Positions 54,224-63,004 of a DNA stretch of 64,000 bases are shown here, in pieces (within the stretch, counting starts at the first letter, position 1; the number at the start of each line of letters is the position of its first letter). The stretch comes from Clostridiaceae bacterium (GTDB lineage: Bacteria > Bacillota > Clostridia > Lachnospirales > Lachnospiraceae). The position numbers and the translations under genes were made by a program. The notes beneath the pieces were generated by a model that was not told the origin of the DNA, did not search any database, and saw only the letters and a program-made list of their open reading frames with translations. The stretch covers positions 62,001-126,000 of the forward strand of contig CAJSZV010000011.1 of NCBI GenBank assembly GCA_910574345.1. Reading direction: 5' to 3'.

Positions 54224-54898
54224 CTATGTATTCAAAATCAGTTCTATATTCCCTGCACAATCCACACTTACATACCTCAAGTATTTTATAGCAATTTCCC
54301 TTGTTAAACCTTTACAGCATAAAACTTCTCTATCTTCAATGTCTCTCCTCATTTTCACAAAAACCTTCTCATCCAACTCCTGAACCGCTATTTTATGTGT
54401 CGAGCATCCCTTTCCTTTTTTATTCTTACCACACATATAATATAAATATGTCCTCCCTCTAGTTGATACCGACTTCTCTACCAAAAAACTGCCACACTCT
54501 TTACACACTGCAATTCCAACCAAAGCACTGATTTCCATACGTTTTCCAACCACTCTTGTATTTAGCGTTAACATTCGTCTTGCTATTTCCAACTCTTCCT
54601 TAGCTATAGCACTGTACCTTTCATTTCCATAAATTGGATCAGACAATATCTTTCTTATTTCTGCCAAAGACCATCCTACCATTTTATCCTTCTTATATTT
54701 AGCCGGATACTTAATTCCCTGAGATTCTATAACTTCCTTTATCTGTCCTAAGCTCATCCCATCAAGACATAAGCTGAACATCAACTTTACTACCTGTATT
54801 TTTTCACTATTCATTACCAACACACCATACCTTTCATGTTTCATAAATCCATATGGAATTCTTTCCGTACTTCTTTTATTCATATAAACTTTCTCCAT
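54224..54898 (-). CDS. Serine-recombinase-like protein lacking the catalytic domain
   Basis: 224 aa. It matches only the Recombinase domain (RIPYGFMKHERYGVLVMNSEKIQVVKLMFSLCLDGMSLGQI) and the zinc-ribbon (CKECGSFLVEKS... CGKNKKGKGCSTH) of large serine recombinases. The N-terminal resolvase domain with the nucleophilic Ser is absent and not found upstream. Either a remnant of an excised element or a DNA-binding protein in its own right. It has a plausible ATG start. Confidence 0.7.
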   Translation of the reverse strand: MEKVYMNKRSTERIPYGFMKHERYGVLVMNSEKIQVVKLMFSLCLDGMSLGQIKEVIESQGIKYPAKYKKDKMVGWSLAEIRKILSDPIYGNERYSAIAKEELEIARRMLTLNTRVVGKRMEISALVGIAVCKECGSFLVEKSVSTRGRTYLYYMCGKNKKGKGCSTHKIAVQELDEKVFVKMRRDIEDREVLCCKGLTREIAIKYLRYVSVDCAGNIELILNT

Positions 54899-55017
54899 TC
54901 GTAAAATATTGTTGACACCAGTTTAAGCATTACCTAAAACCGCCTAAATTCATCGACCTATTACACAAAATACAAAGCAAACTCTCTATTAATAATTCTT
55001 CTGTATCCCAAAACATC

Positions 55018-55059
55018 AAAAAAGCAGGCTAATGAATTATCTCATCCATCATCCTGCTT
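55018..55059 (-). terminator. Terminator after spoVAC
   Basis: AAGCAGG (55022-55028) pairs with CCTGCTT (55053-55059); minus-strand T-run (55018-55023). It ends transcription 46 bp after the spoVAC stop, so no spoVAD follows. Confidence 0.65.
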
Positions 55060-55104
55060 ATAAAACTAATCACCTGATTAATTATCTACTCTCCTAACCA
55101 CTTA

Positions 55105-55557
55105 TCAAATAACCCCCATCACTCCCCCAATCCAATAAATCACTCCCAACACCCAACTGCTCAGAATCCCATAAAGTATCACCGGCCCCGCAATTGTGAA
55201 TATTTTGCAGCCTATTCCGAAAATTTGCCCCTCCGCCTTATACTCAATCGCCGGCGACACCACCGAATTGGCAAACCCTGTAATCGGCACCAATGCCCCG
55301 GCGCCGCCCCACTTCACAATCTTAGGATACACATTAAATCCAGTCAGCACAATACTCCCCAAAATCAGCACCAGCAGATTCCAGGCTCCGGCCGCCTTCT
55401 CATCCAAACCATAAGATATGAGCCAGTTGATCACCACCTGTCCAATGGTGCAGATTATTCCACCTGTCACAAAAGCCCTGACAATATTCTTCCACACAGG
55501 ATTCACCGGGGTAACTTCCTTCACATAGGCATTATACGCGTCCTTATTCATTTCCAT
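55105..55557 (-). CDS. spoVAC: Stage V sporulation protein AC
   Basis: 150 aa, the normal SpoVAC length, with YNAYVKEVTPVNPVWKNIVRAFVTGGIICTIGQ and GWGGAGALVPITGFANSV-type sequence and four to five membrane helices. It is a mechanosensitive channel part for dipicolinate. A longer frame begins at 55710, but the ATG at 55557 has AAGGAGG eight bases upstream. Its usual partner spoVAD is not downstream. Confidence 0.93.
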   Translation of the reverse strand: MEMNKDAYNAYVKEVTPVNPVWKNIVRAFVTGGIICTIGQVVINWLISYGLDEKAAGAWNLLVLILGSIVLTGFNVYPKIVKWGGAGALVPITGFANSVVSPAIEYKAEGQIFGIGCKIFTIAGPVILYGILSSWVLGVIYWIGGVMGVI

Positions 55558-55806
55558 AAACAAAACCTCCTTGTTTCCATACCTTTCTAAGGATCTTTCT
55601 AAAGATATTGGGAGCAAAAGCTCTGTTTTAAAAGGGCCGGCTTCCACGGATTTACCTAAGTCGAATCCGCCGAGCCACATAATCGACAGAGCTTTGTCCC
55701 CCAACAGCATCTAATACCAGTATGTGTTTTTCCTCATAAAAAATTCATCCTGTTCTGCTTCTTTCCCAGAACGTGTTTGAAAATTCGTTCCTGACAGCTG
55801 CGTCCT

Positions 55807-57129
55807 CTAAAACACCACCTTATAGATATTATAAAATCCTGTCATGGTCACGATCCCCACCATAATCGGTGTGAGATACCGGATGCAGATGAGCCACCAT
55901 TTTTTCAATTTAAAAGAACTGCCGCTGCGCTCAATCTCATCCGCCAGATATTCCGGGTTCCACTTCCAGCCTATATAATAGCACATGGCAAGGCCGCCCA
56001 GAGGCAGGAGAATGTTATCCGTCACCATTCCTACAAAATCAAAGACACTGTAGTTTAAGATCTGAACCTGTCCCAGAACACCGAAGGACAAGGCACTTGG
56101 AATCCCAAGTACAAAGATTGCGCTTCCGATCAAAAGCGTGGCTTTTTTCCGTGATAACTTCATTGTATCAATGGCAAAGGAAACCGGCACTTCCAAAAGA
56201 GCAATAGCGCTGGTGACTGCGGCAAAAAATACCAGTGTAAAGAACAGACAGGCAAAAATTCCCCCTCCCGCAATGGCGGAAAAAACCTTGGGAAGCGTTC
56301 CGAAGATCAGTCCGGGACCCTGACCAGGCTCTAACTGGAAAGCAAACACAGCCGGAAAAATAGCAATTCCCGCCAGTACCGCGATAAAGGTGTCCAGTCC
56401 CGCCACCATAAGACAGCTTTGAGGAATACTTTCCTTCTCGTCTAAATAACTTCCATAAGTAATGGTAATGCCCATGCACAGACTTAAGGAATAAAAGACC
56501 TGCCCCAGGGCGCTGCTTATGGAATTCAGATTAAATGCAGAAAAATTTGGAGCGAACATAAAGGTAAATCCTGCTCCGGCGCCTTTCAGAGTCACGCTCC
56601 GGACGATGATAATAAGCAGCAGCGCAAATAAAAGAGGCATCATGATCTTGCTTGCCTTCTCAATACCGTTGATTCCAAAATAGCACACGGTTATGGTGAT
56701 TGTGATAAAGACGAGATGCCATAATACCGGCTCCGTGCTGCTGATGAATCCGTCAAAATCAGCAGGCGCCGCCATAGTCGTCCCATAACTCACAATATAT
56801 TTGATAATCCAGCCGCCGATGACGCTGTAATAACTCAAAATAATAAAGGCTGCCAGAACACCGAAGAGTCCGGCAATCCTTGCATGGGGATGGATATCTC
56901 CGTAGGCCTGCACCGGGTCATGGCGGGTTTTCCTCCCCAAAGACATCTCCGTAATCATAACCGGAATTCCTAAGACCACTGTAAAAAAGAGGTAGGCAAC
57001 GAGAAATGGAAATCCTCCGTTTCTGCCCATGAGATAGGGAAATTTCCAGAGATTTCCAAGACCAATAGCGGCTCCTGTCGTAGCCATAATGAATCCAACT
57101 TTACTTGCCCACTGTGCATTTGCTTTCAT
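55807..57129 (-). CDS. Neurotransmitter:sodium symporter (NSS) family transporter
   Basis: 440 aa, LeuT fold. Diagnostic TM1 GFIMATTGAAIGLGNLWKFPYLMGRNGGFPFL, conserved SLSLCMGITITYGSYL and 11 to 12 helices. Sodium-coupled uptake of an amino acid (tyrosine, tryptophan or similar). It has its own sigma-A promoter and stands between spoVAB and spoVAC on the same strand. Confidence 0.92.
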   Translation of the reverse strand: MKANAQWASKVGFIMATTGAAIGLGNLWKFPYLMGRNGGFPFLVAYLFFTVVLGIPVMITEMSLGRKTRHDPVQAYGDIHPHARIAGLFGVLAAFIILSYYSVIGGWIIKYIVSYGTTMAAPADFDGFISSTEPVLWHLVFITITITVCYFGINGIEKASKIMMPLLFALLLIIIVRSVTLKGAGAGFTFMFAPNFSAFNLNSISSALGQVFYSLSLCMGITITYGSYLDEKESIPQSCLMVAGLDTFIAVLAGIAIFPAVFAFQLEPGQGPGLIFGTLPKVFSAIAGGGIFACLFFTLVFFAAVTSAIALLEVPVSFAIDTMKLSRKKATLLIGSAIFVLGIPSALSFGVLGQVQILNYSVFDFVGMVTDNILLPLGGLAMCYYIGWKWNPEYLADEIERSGSSFKLKKWWLICIRYLTPIMVGIVTMTGFYNIYKVVF

Positions 57130-57200
57130 TTTTTATTCTCCCTTGTATAATTGGCATGCCATTTATTTATATCAGACATAACTTTATGTTATAGTCCACT

Positions 57201-57229
57201 ATTATATCCTATTTGCCGCCATGTTTCAA
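57201..57229 (-). promoter_or_regulatory. Sigma-A promoter of the NSS transporter
   Basis: Minus strand TTGAAA (57224-57229), 17-bp spacer, TATAAT (57201-57206), about 70 bp upstream of the start codon. One of the best promoters in the window; it separates the transporter from the sporulation operon. Confidence 0.8.
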
Positions 57230-57307
57230 CTATAATCTTCCCTCATCCCCAGTCCCTATAACCCTACTGTTCATGAAGGCATCTTCCTGTCCGGCTTTGC
57301 CAGTCTC

Positions 57308-57733
57308 TTACGCCCCCATTCCCTGAGAAAAATATAAGAGAGCTCCCGCCAGCTTCCCCATACCGATAGCCAGAATAACATACTGAATTCCCACGGACAG
57401 ATGAATCCTCCGATTCATCACCGGAAGCGTCTTTAAAGTCTCCGCCAGAGACATGACCAGGCATCCCACAAAAATCCCAACAGCGCACCCGAATACTGCC
57501 AAAGCCCAGACGCCGCCAAAAAGAATGGGAAATTCATACAAATCCATAGCATTGCCCATTGCGCCTCCCAGAATAATGGCCGTCTCATACAACATGATAT
57601 GATTTCTCGTCTTGGTCTTTCCGATCAGTCTTGGGAACACGCCTATAATGGCCAGAAATGCAAAAACGCCGGCAGCGATAATCCCCCCGGCGCAGAGCCC
57701 GAACACGGCCAGACCCATCATTTTAAGTAACAT
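57308..57733 (-). CDS. spoVAB: Stage V sporulation protein AB
   Basis: 141 aa from the ATG at 57733, which overlaps spoVAA by 11 bp; an in-frame start at 57760 is less likely. Five membrane segments and family sequence GGIIAAGVFAFLAIIGVFPRL and LGGAMGNAMDLYEFPI. Component of the SpoVA dipicolinate transport system. Confidence 0.9.
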   Translation of the reverse strand: MLLKMMGLAVFGLCAGGIIAAGVFAFLAIIGVFPRLIGKTKTRNHIMLYETAIILGGAMGNAMDLYEFPILFGGVWALAVFGCAVGIFVGCLVMSLAETLKTLPVMNRRIHLSVGIQYVILAIGMGKLAGALLYFSQGMGA

Positions 57734-58349
57734 CAATGTCCGACTCCTTTCTCCCATCATTTTGAATCAGGGTCTTGCAGATATTATCCTCATAAAGCCG
57801 CATCTCCACCTCCAAGGGTGTGGGATCCGTATTGATCTTCCATACGCTGAAATGATTAAAGAACAGGATAACCCCCAGTGCCAGTCCTATGGAGTAGGAC
57901 AGCTCAAGAACCGTGAACTCTCCCGCCTCCGCTCCGAGAACCAGACGGTAAATCTCCCGGAATACATCGGACACACTGGCATCGTTATTGAATGTCATGA
58001 TAGCGAATGCAGCACCGCTGAAGCAGATCAGACACACAAAAACGGTTTTTATCCATGCCCATAACCTGGCCGGCGGTTTGGGTTTCTGATAGTCGATGAT
58101 ATAATCCGTCTCTCCCATATTTTCCACCTGAACACCAGGGTCCGCCTGGGCAATCAGCTCAACGATGTCCAGCACGCTGCCTACATAGCGGTGATTTCTG
58201 TCAGACGGTATCTTCATGACTTTTAAGGCCTTCATGCGGTTAAGAAGAGAGGAATCGTCACTGTAAAGGGATGCGATATCTTTCAGATACACATCTTTTT
58301 CGTGGACTTCGGAGATCTGATTCAGCTTCAGATACAGGCTTTTTCCCAT
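57723..58349 (-). CDS. spoVAA: Stage V sporulation protein AA
   Basis: 208 aa, usual length. Soluble N-terminal half (YLKLNQISEVHEKDVYLKDIASLYS) and two membrane helices in the C-terminal half. RBS AAGGAG lies just upstream, within the end of the 52-aa small gene. Confidence 0.92.
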   Translation of the reverse strand: MGKSLYLKLNQISEVHEKDVYLKDIASLYSDDSSLLNRMKALKVMKIPSDRNHRYVGSVLDIVELIAQADPGVQVENMGETDYIIDYQKPKPPARLWAWIKTVFVCLICFSGAAFAIMTFNNDASVSDVFREIYRLVLGAEAGEFTVLELSYSIGLALGVILFFNHFSVWKINTDPTPLEVEMRLYEDNICKTLIQNDGRKESDIDVT

Positions 58350-58350
58350 A

Positions 58351-58509
58351 TCACATCATCTCCTTCGCCGTATTGTGAAGACGCACCAGGATTCCGCCTG
58401 TATAATCCTTCACTCCGCAGCCAAAGAGCAGATACCAGGCAGCTCCCGCCGCCGCTATGATCAGAAGCAGAGCCAGCACATATCCCCATTTTTGTTTCAT
58501 AAATCCCAT
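58351..58509 (-). CDS. 52-aa single-pass membrane protein in the sigF-spoVAA interval
   Basis: ATG at 58509 to TGA at 58351-58353, one base before the spoVAA start codon. N-terminus GFMKQKWGYVLALLLIIAAAGAAWYLLFGCG gives one membrane helix and a Cys; a short C-terminal tail GVKDYTGGILVRLHNTAKEMM follows. Fits exactly between sigF and spoVAA, so it is likely co-expressed in sporulation. No family known to me. Confidence 0.6.
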   Translation of the reverse strand: MGFMKQKWGYVLALLLIIAAAGAAWYLLFGCGVKDYTGGILVRLHNTAKEMM

Positions 58510-58566
58510 GCCGTATCACCATCCATTCTCTTTCTTTTGATGGATAGTATACCCTGTTTCCGGTTT

Positions 58567-59289
58567 TTAAAACTTATCCCTCATCTGTTTCAAAATTTTT
58601 TTCTCCAGTCTTGATACCTGGACCTGGGAAATATTTAACGCCCTGGCGATCTCTGTCTGGGTCTGATTTTCGTAGTAGCGCCTGAGGATAATCTCCTGTT
58701 CTTTCTCTCCCAGCTCATGAATCAGCTCGCTTAGCACCATATGGTTGAGAAGTCTCTCCTGATCCTGATTCTCGTCTTCAATCTTATCCATAAGACACAG
58801 TCCGCTGTCATCTTCCTTCTGAATGGTTTTATAGAGGGATTCCACCTCTGCTCCGGCTTCCATGGAGGCCGCCACTTCCTCCTTGCTGGCCCCTATTTCC
58901 CTGGCGATCTCCTCCACCGTAGGTTCCCTTCCCAGAAGATTGGTAAGAGCTTCACTGACAGTTCTGGCCTTCATCCCCATTTCCTTTAACGAACGGCTTA
59001 CCTTGATCATACCGTCATCTCTCAGAAAACGTTTGATCTCCCCCATGATCATGGGAACTGCGTAAGTGCTGAACCGTACATCATAGGACAAATCGAATTT
59101 ATCAATGGCTTTCATAAGGCCGATGCTTCCGATCTGAAACAGATCCTCCATCTCATGTCCCCGTCCCTGAAATCTGCGGACAATGCTCCAGATCAATCCC
59201 ATGTTCTCCAAAACCAGCTGATCCCTGGCCCCTTTATCCCCTTTGTGCGCTCTGTCTATAAGGGTCATGGTCTCATCCACGGAACTCAC
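58567..59289 (-). CDS. sigF: RNA polymerase sporulation sigma factor SigF
   Basis: 240 aa, forespore-specific sigma factor. Regions 2 (LIWSIVRRFQGRGHEMEDLFQIGSIGLMKAIDKFDLSYDVRFSTYAVPMIMGEIKRFLRDDG; residues 30-92), 3 and 4 (EKEQEIILRRYYENQTQTEIARALNISQVQVSRLEKKIL) are complete. GTG start overlaps spoIIAB by 4 bp (GTGA). Held inactive by SpoIIAB until SpoIIAA is dephosphorylated. Confidence 0.97.
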   Translation of the reverse strand: MSSVDETMTLIDRAHKGDKGARDQLVLENMGLIWSIVRRFQGRGHEMEDLFQIGSIGLMKAIDKFDLSYDVRFSTYAVPMIMGEIKRFLRDDGMIKVSRSLKEMGMKARTVSEALTNLLGREPTVEEIAREIGASKEEVAASMEAGAEVESLYKTIQKEDDSGLCLMDKIEDENQDQERLLNHMVLSELIHELGEKEQEIILRRYYENQTQTEIARALNISQVQVSRLEKKILKQMRDKF

Positions 59290-59768
59290 CTGCCTATCTG
59301 TTTCTTCATGATCACCTGGGTTCCTTTCCCCGGCTCTGACAAAACCTCTATCTCATCCATGAACGCTTCCATAAAAGAGAATCCCATGCCTGACCGTTCC
59401 CCTGTCACATCTGAGGTATACATAGGTTCCATGGCCCTTTTCACATCCCGGATTCCTACTCCCTTATCTCTTACGCTTACGGACAGCTCTCTCCCTTCCA
59501 CAGCCGCCTCTATGTAGATAATCCCCTCCTTCCCCTGATATCCGTGGATTATCCCGTTGGTCACCGCCTCTGACACAGCCGTCTTCACATCGTCAATCTC
59601 CTCCATCGTAGGGTTCATCCGGCTCATAAACACTGCCACCGCAACTCTTGCAAACTCCTCATTTTCTGACCGGCTCTCGATCTCCATCCGCAAAACCTCT
59701 TTTTTCGAATCCTCCCTTTGTGATGCTTCCTCTTTCAGACTGTCATCCGCATTCACGCCATATCCCAT
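59286..59768 (-). CDS. spoIIAB: Anti-sigma F factor SpoIIAB
   Basis: 160 aa GHKL kinase that binds SigF and phosphorylates SpoIIAA. N-box SEAVTNGIIHGY, G1 DKGVGIRDV and G2 SGMGFSFME are present. The frame opens at 59786, but AGGAGG lies inside those first codons and precedes the ATG at 59768, which I choose. The N-terminus is still about 25 residues longer than in Bacillus. Confidence 0.95.
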   Translation of the reverse strand: MGYGVNADDSLKEEASQREDSKKEVLRMEIESRSENEEFARVAVAVFMSRMNPTMEEIDDVKTAVSEAVTNGIIHGYQGKEGIIYIEAAVEGRELSVSVRDKGVGIRDVKRAMEPMYTSDVTGERSGMGFSFMEAFMDEIEVLSEPGKGTQVIMKKQIGR

Positions 59769-59798
59769 ATTTCTTTTCCTCCTCATATCCCGCTCAGA

Positions 59799-60146
59799 TC
59801 AAAGGGCATCAGCAATTGCTGCCTCTTTCGAGTCATATTGGGGGACTAATTTTCCCACGCCGCCGATTGCCAGCACCCTTAGAATCTGTGCCCCGGCACC
59901 GTACAAAGATACTTTGCCTCCGCTTCTCTCCATCTGCTTATAACGGTTCAATAAAACGCCAATCCCCGACGAATCCATAAAAACAGTCTTGGAAAAATCA
60001 AACACAATCTTTGTCACATAATTCTCCGCCAGCAAAAGATCCGTCTCGTACCGAAGGCTTCTGCAATTATGATGATCCAATTCCTTCGGCAGATGAATCA
60101 CCAGCACCTGCCCTCTCGCTTCATAACTAAATCCCGGCTCCACCAT
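59799..60146 (-). CDS. spoIIAA: Anti-sigma F factor antagonist SpoIIAA
   Basis: 115 aa STAS domain; the phosphorylated Ser is in FMDSSGIGVLLNRY. A longer frame reaches 60245, but a terminator for the TPR gene occupies 60176-60213. The ATG at 60146 behind GAGAGGA gives the normal length. Confidence 0.95.
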   Translation of the reverse strand: MVEPGFSYEARGQVLVIHLPKELDHHNCRSLRYETDLLLAENYVTKIVFDFSKTVFMDSSGIGVLLNRYKQMERSGGKVSLYGAGAQILRVLAIGGVGKLVPQYDSKEAAIADAL

Positions 60147-60175
60147 ATGTTCTAATCCTCTCTTTCCTATGAAAC

Positions 60176-60213
60176 AAAAAGACACTACAAAAAATCCCTC
60201 TTCTGTAGTGTCT
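60176..60213 (-). terminator. Terminator between TPR gene and spoIIAA
   Basis: AGACACTACA (60180-60189) and TGTAGTGTCT (60204-60213), followed on the minus strand by TTTTTG. It begins seven bases after the TPR stop and fixes the start of spoIIAA downstream. Confidence 0.85.
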
Positions 60214-60219
60214 TCCTCT

Positions 60220-61524
60220 TTAATATCCTCTGGCCGCTTTTGCAAGATTTGCCAGCTCCGTGTTGGGGTAATCCATGATCACCTGCCCGAACAGTTCGTT
60301 AGCCTTATCCCTCTCATCTCTGCCCTGATAAATCAAAGCCATGTCGTAGATCACCTGGGGGTTGTCCCCCTTGATGCCCAGACTTTTCTGGTAATAATCC
60401 AAAGCCTCGTCCAGTTTCTGTCCGTCTCTGGCTTCATTACCCATATCAGCCAAAACCTGATACCCTTCCTCTCCCATAAAGGAAGTGATCTCGGCCACAA
60501 CGGCCACCATATCCGGATCCGTAATCAGAGAAATATCCATGTCAGCGTACACATTCGCCACGGTTTTCTTGTCTTCCGCGCCATAAGCCTTCACAATCTG
60601 CACCAGCCTTTGATACTGTCTGACAACACCTTCCTCGTTTTCCTGCATGGTCTGAAGGTTTGATACGGCTGTATCGCGCTCCGACTCCATGGATGAGACC
60701 TGTTCCCTTAAGGCATCCAGTTCCAGATTCTTCTGGTTCATCTCTTCCAGCACGCCGGTCATCTCCTGATTGTGTCTGTGGTTCAGCTGTCTCTCCATAG
60801 CCGGCATCACTAAAAACCAGATCACCGCCGCTCCCAAAGCCAGTCCGGCTGTAATATTGATGATCGTCAGCCATCCTGTTGTCTCCTTGTAAGTAGGAGG
60901 CAGAATCACATCGTCGTCCTGCATCTTCCTGTGGGAAAATGCGGTATCCATCTTCCTGCGCTCCACCTCGGCCCTTCCCGTGTGGGATTTGACAATAGAC
61001 ATATACCATAAGGCCTTGGGATGAAGCTTGTCTATCTGCAGTACTTTCTGAAGGGATTTTCCTGCCTTGGTATAATCCCCATGACTCATATACAAAAGTG
61101 CCAGCACCAGATGGGCTTTGACGAAATGGGGATTGAATTCGATTACCCGGCCAAGAAGCAGCACAGCCAGATCATCACTTCCTGTCTGGGCATGATAAAG
61201 ACCCTGATTATATTTCTTAATGTTCTGGCTTTCCGCATCCAGCCTGCCCGGCTTCTCCTGAATCTCCCGCAGATATACGGCAGCTCTGTTCTTTTCCGGC
61301 TGCAGGTTCATACTGATCACCCATTGTACCAGGCTTTCCGCAGTCTCTCCCATCTCATAGTAGATCAGCCCCAGAAGGTTTCTGGCCTCTGTCTGGTATT
61401 TATGAAAATGCAAACTCTTTTTCAGACACTCCGCCGCCCCTGTCAGATCTCGTATCTTCGCCTTCTCAAGCCCCTGATTATAATAACCGTTGGCTATGCG
61501 ATGGCATCTTTTTGCATAATCCAT
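60220..61524 (-). CDS. TPR-repeat membrane protein
   Basis: 434 aa. N-terminal cytoplasmic TPR array (about residues 10-185, including YNQGLEKAKIRDLTGAAECLKKSLHF), one membrane helix (about 218-240), a coiled coil (about 245-300), then C-terminal TPR-like repeats (DEALDYYQKSLGIKGDNPQVIYDMALIYQGRDERDKANELFGQVI). Probably a scaffold in the membrane; partner unknown. Starts 4 bp after the 45-aa gene stops. Confidence 0.85.
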   Translation of the reverse strand: MDYAKRCHRIANGYYNQGLEKAKIRDLTGAAECLKKSLHFHKYQTEARNLLGLIYYEMGETAESLVQWVISMNLQPEKNRAAVYLREIQEKPGRLDAESQNIKKYNQGLYHAQTGSDDLAVLLLGRVIEFNPHFVKAHLVLALLYMSHGDYTKAGKSLQKVLQIDKLHPKALWYMSIVKSHTGRAEVERRKMDTAFSHRKMQDDDVILPPTYKETTGWLTIINITAGLALGAAVIWFLVMPAMERQLNHRHNQEMTGVLEEMNQKNLELDALREQVSSMESERDTAVSNLQTMQENEEGVVRQYQRLVQIVKAYGAEDKKTVANVYADMDISLITDPDMVAVVAEITSFMGEEGYQVLADMGNEARDGQKLDEALDYYQKSLGIKGDNPQVIYDMALIYQGRDERDKANELFGQVIMDYPNTELANLAKAARGY

Positions 61525-61528
61525 ATAG

Positions 61529-61666
61529 CTACTCTTTTCTCTCTTTAATCAGTTCCATCATAAGATCCGTCATGTCTGTCAGATCGTTCTTTCCGATGGC
61601 ATCCTCCACCGCTTCGATCTCCAGACTTGGCTTATAATGGCTTAATTCTTCCTCAAAATCAATCAT
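61529..61666 (-). CDS. 45-aa conserved-looking small protein between folC and TPR gene
   Basis: ATG at 61666 with AAGGAG six bases upstream (inside the end of folC), overlapping folC by 8 bp, and ending 4 bp before the TPR gene. Acidic, helical sequence starting IDFEEELSHYKPSLEIEAVE and ending LMMELIKERKE. Excellent ribosome site and tight packing argue for a real gene; function unknown. Confidence 0.65.
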   Translation of the reverse strand: MIDFEEELSHYKPSLEIEAVEDAIGKNDLTDMTDLMMELIKERKE

Positions 61667-62984
61667 ATTCGTCTCCTTCTGCAGGGCTCATAAGCAGGGC
61701 TTTCACCTCTCCCACAAGGTAAAGAGAGCCGGCGCAAAACCCTAAGTCGTCCCCCTTTTCTCTCAGAAAATGTTCCCACGCCTCTTTCACTGTCAAGAAG
61801 GCTTCCACAGGACAGCCAAGGAACTCCTTAAACTCATAGGCCAGACTTTCTGCATCCGCGCTCCTCTCCGTATCCATGCGGGCAATGGTCACCCGGCTGA
61901 TTCTTAAGCCGGTACATAACTCCCTGATCATCTTATGGTATTCTTTATCGGACACCACGCCGAACATGAGGGCTACCTGCTTTCCTGTCTCTTCCTGCAT
62001 ACCCGCAATGGTACGGGCCAATGCCTTCATGCCGCCTGCATTGTGGGCTCCGTCCAGGTAAACGTCGGGAAGCACTTCCTCCATTCTCCCCGGCCAGAAG
62101 CACTTCTCCACTCCCTGTTTCATATGGCGGACAGAAATATCCGCTCCTTTCAGCTTCTTTAAGACGCCGGCAGCGCGGACTGCCACAGCCGCGTTGATCA
62201 TCTGATAATCCGCCCTGGAAGAAATCCTGATCTCTGCAGGTCCCTCTTCCGTGTTCACCAGAATTCTCACGCCGTCCTTTTCCCGCTTCACCAATTCATA
62301 GTCCTTTTCTGACACGGGAAACACAGGGCAGCCAAGAACCTTTGCCCGCTCCTCAATTACCCGGCGGCTTTCCGGGCAGCAGCCATCATACACTGCCGGC
62401 ACTCCGGCTTTAAGAATCCCTGCTTTCTGTGCAGCAATCTCTCTTATAGTTGTCCCCAGATACTGCATATGATCCATACTGACTGAGGTAATAACCGTCA
62501 GCAGAGGATGACTCACCGCATTGGTAATGTCCAAAAGTCCTCCAAGGCCTGTTTCCAATATGACAAAATCCGGTTTTTCCCTGTCGCATATGTCCATAAA
62601 CATGTAAAAAAGAAATTCAAAATACGTAGGCGGCCCATAGCCTCTCTCTGTCATAAGGCCGGCCAGTTCCTTTACCCGGTAAAAAGCATCCAGAAACATC
62701 CTGTCATCCGCAGGCGTCTGATTCAGAAGAAACCGCTCTCTTACATGGATCAGATGAGGAGAGATAAAGGTTCCCACTGAATAGCCGGCTTCCCTTAATA
62801 TGGAAGTCAAATAGGCGCACACAGATCCCTTCCCGTTGGTTCCCGCTACATGGACGATCCTCATGCCCTCATACGCACTGCCCATTTCCTCAAGAAAATC
62901 CCTGACCTGGTCAAGGCTGTTCTTTCTTAAGGCCCACATAGGGATCCGGTCCAGATAACGCTCTGCCTCTGTCATGGCTGTCAC
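61659..62984 (-). CDS. folC: Bifunctional folylpolyglutamate/dihydrofolate synthase
   Basis: 441 aa, full length. P-loop HVAGTNGKGSVCAYL, Mur-ligase-type LETGLGGLLDITNAV, TSVSMDHMQYLG and DGAHNAGG are all present. ATP-dependent addition of glutamate to folates. First gene of a short operon with the 45-aa protein and the TPR protein. Confidence 0.95.
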   Translation of the reverse strand: MTAMTEAERYLDRIPMWALRKNSLDQVRDFLEEMGSAYEGMRIVHVAGTNGKGSVCAYLTSILREAGYSVGTFISPHLIHVRERFLLNQTPADDRMFLDAFYRVKELAGLMTERGYGPPTYFEFLFYMFMDICDREKPDFVILETGLGGLLDITNAVSHPLLTVITSVSMDHMQYLGTTIREIAAQKAGILKAGVPAVYDGCCPESRRVIEERAKVLGCPVFPVSEKDYELVKREKDGVRILVNTEEGPAEIRISSRADYQMINAAVAVRAAGVLKKLKGADISVRHMKQGVEKCFWPGRMEEVLPDVYLDGAHNAGGMKALARTIAGMQEETGKQVALMFGVVSDKEYHKMIRELCTGLRISRVTIARMDTERSADAESLAYEFKEFLGCPVEAFLTVKEAWEHFLREKGDDLGFCAGSLYLVGEVKALLMSPAEGDEYD

Positions 62985-63004
62985 GCTCCCATCTTATGTC
63001 ATAC

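Noticed and set aside
57255-57305. Short similarity (TGTCCGGCTTTGCC) to the hairpin at about 16400
   Set aside because: Only 14 bases; too little to claim a repeat family from this window alone.
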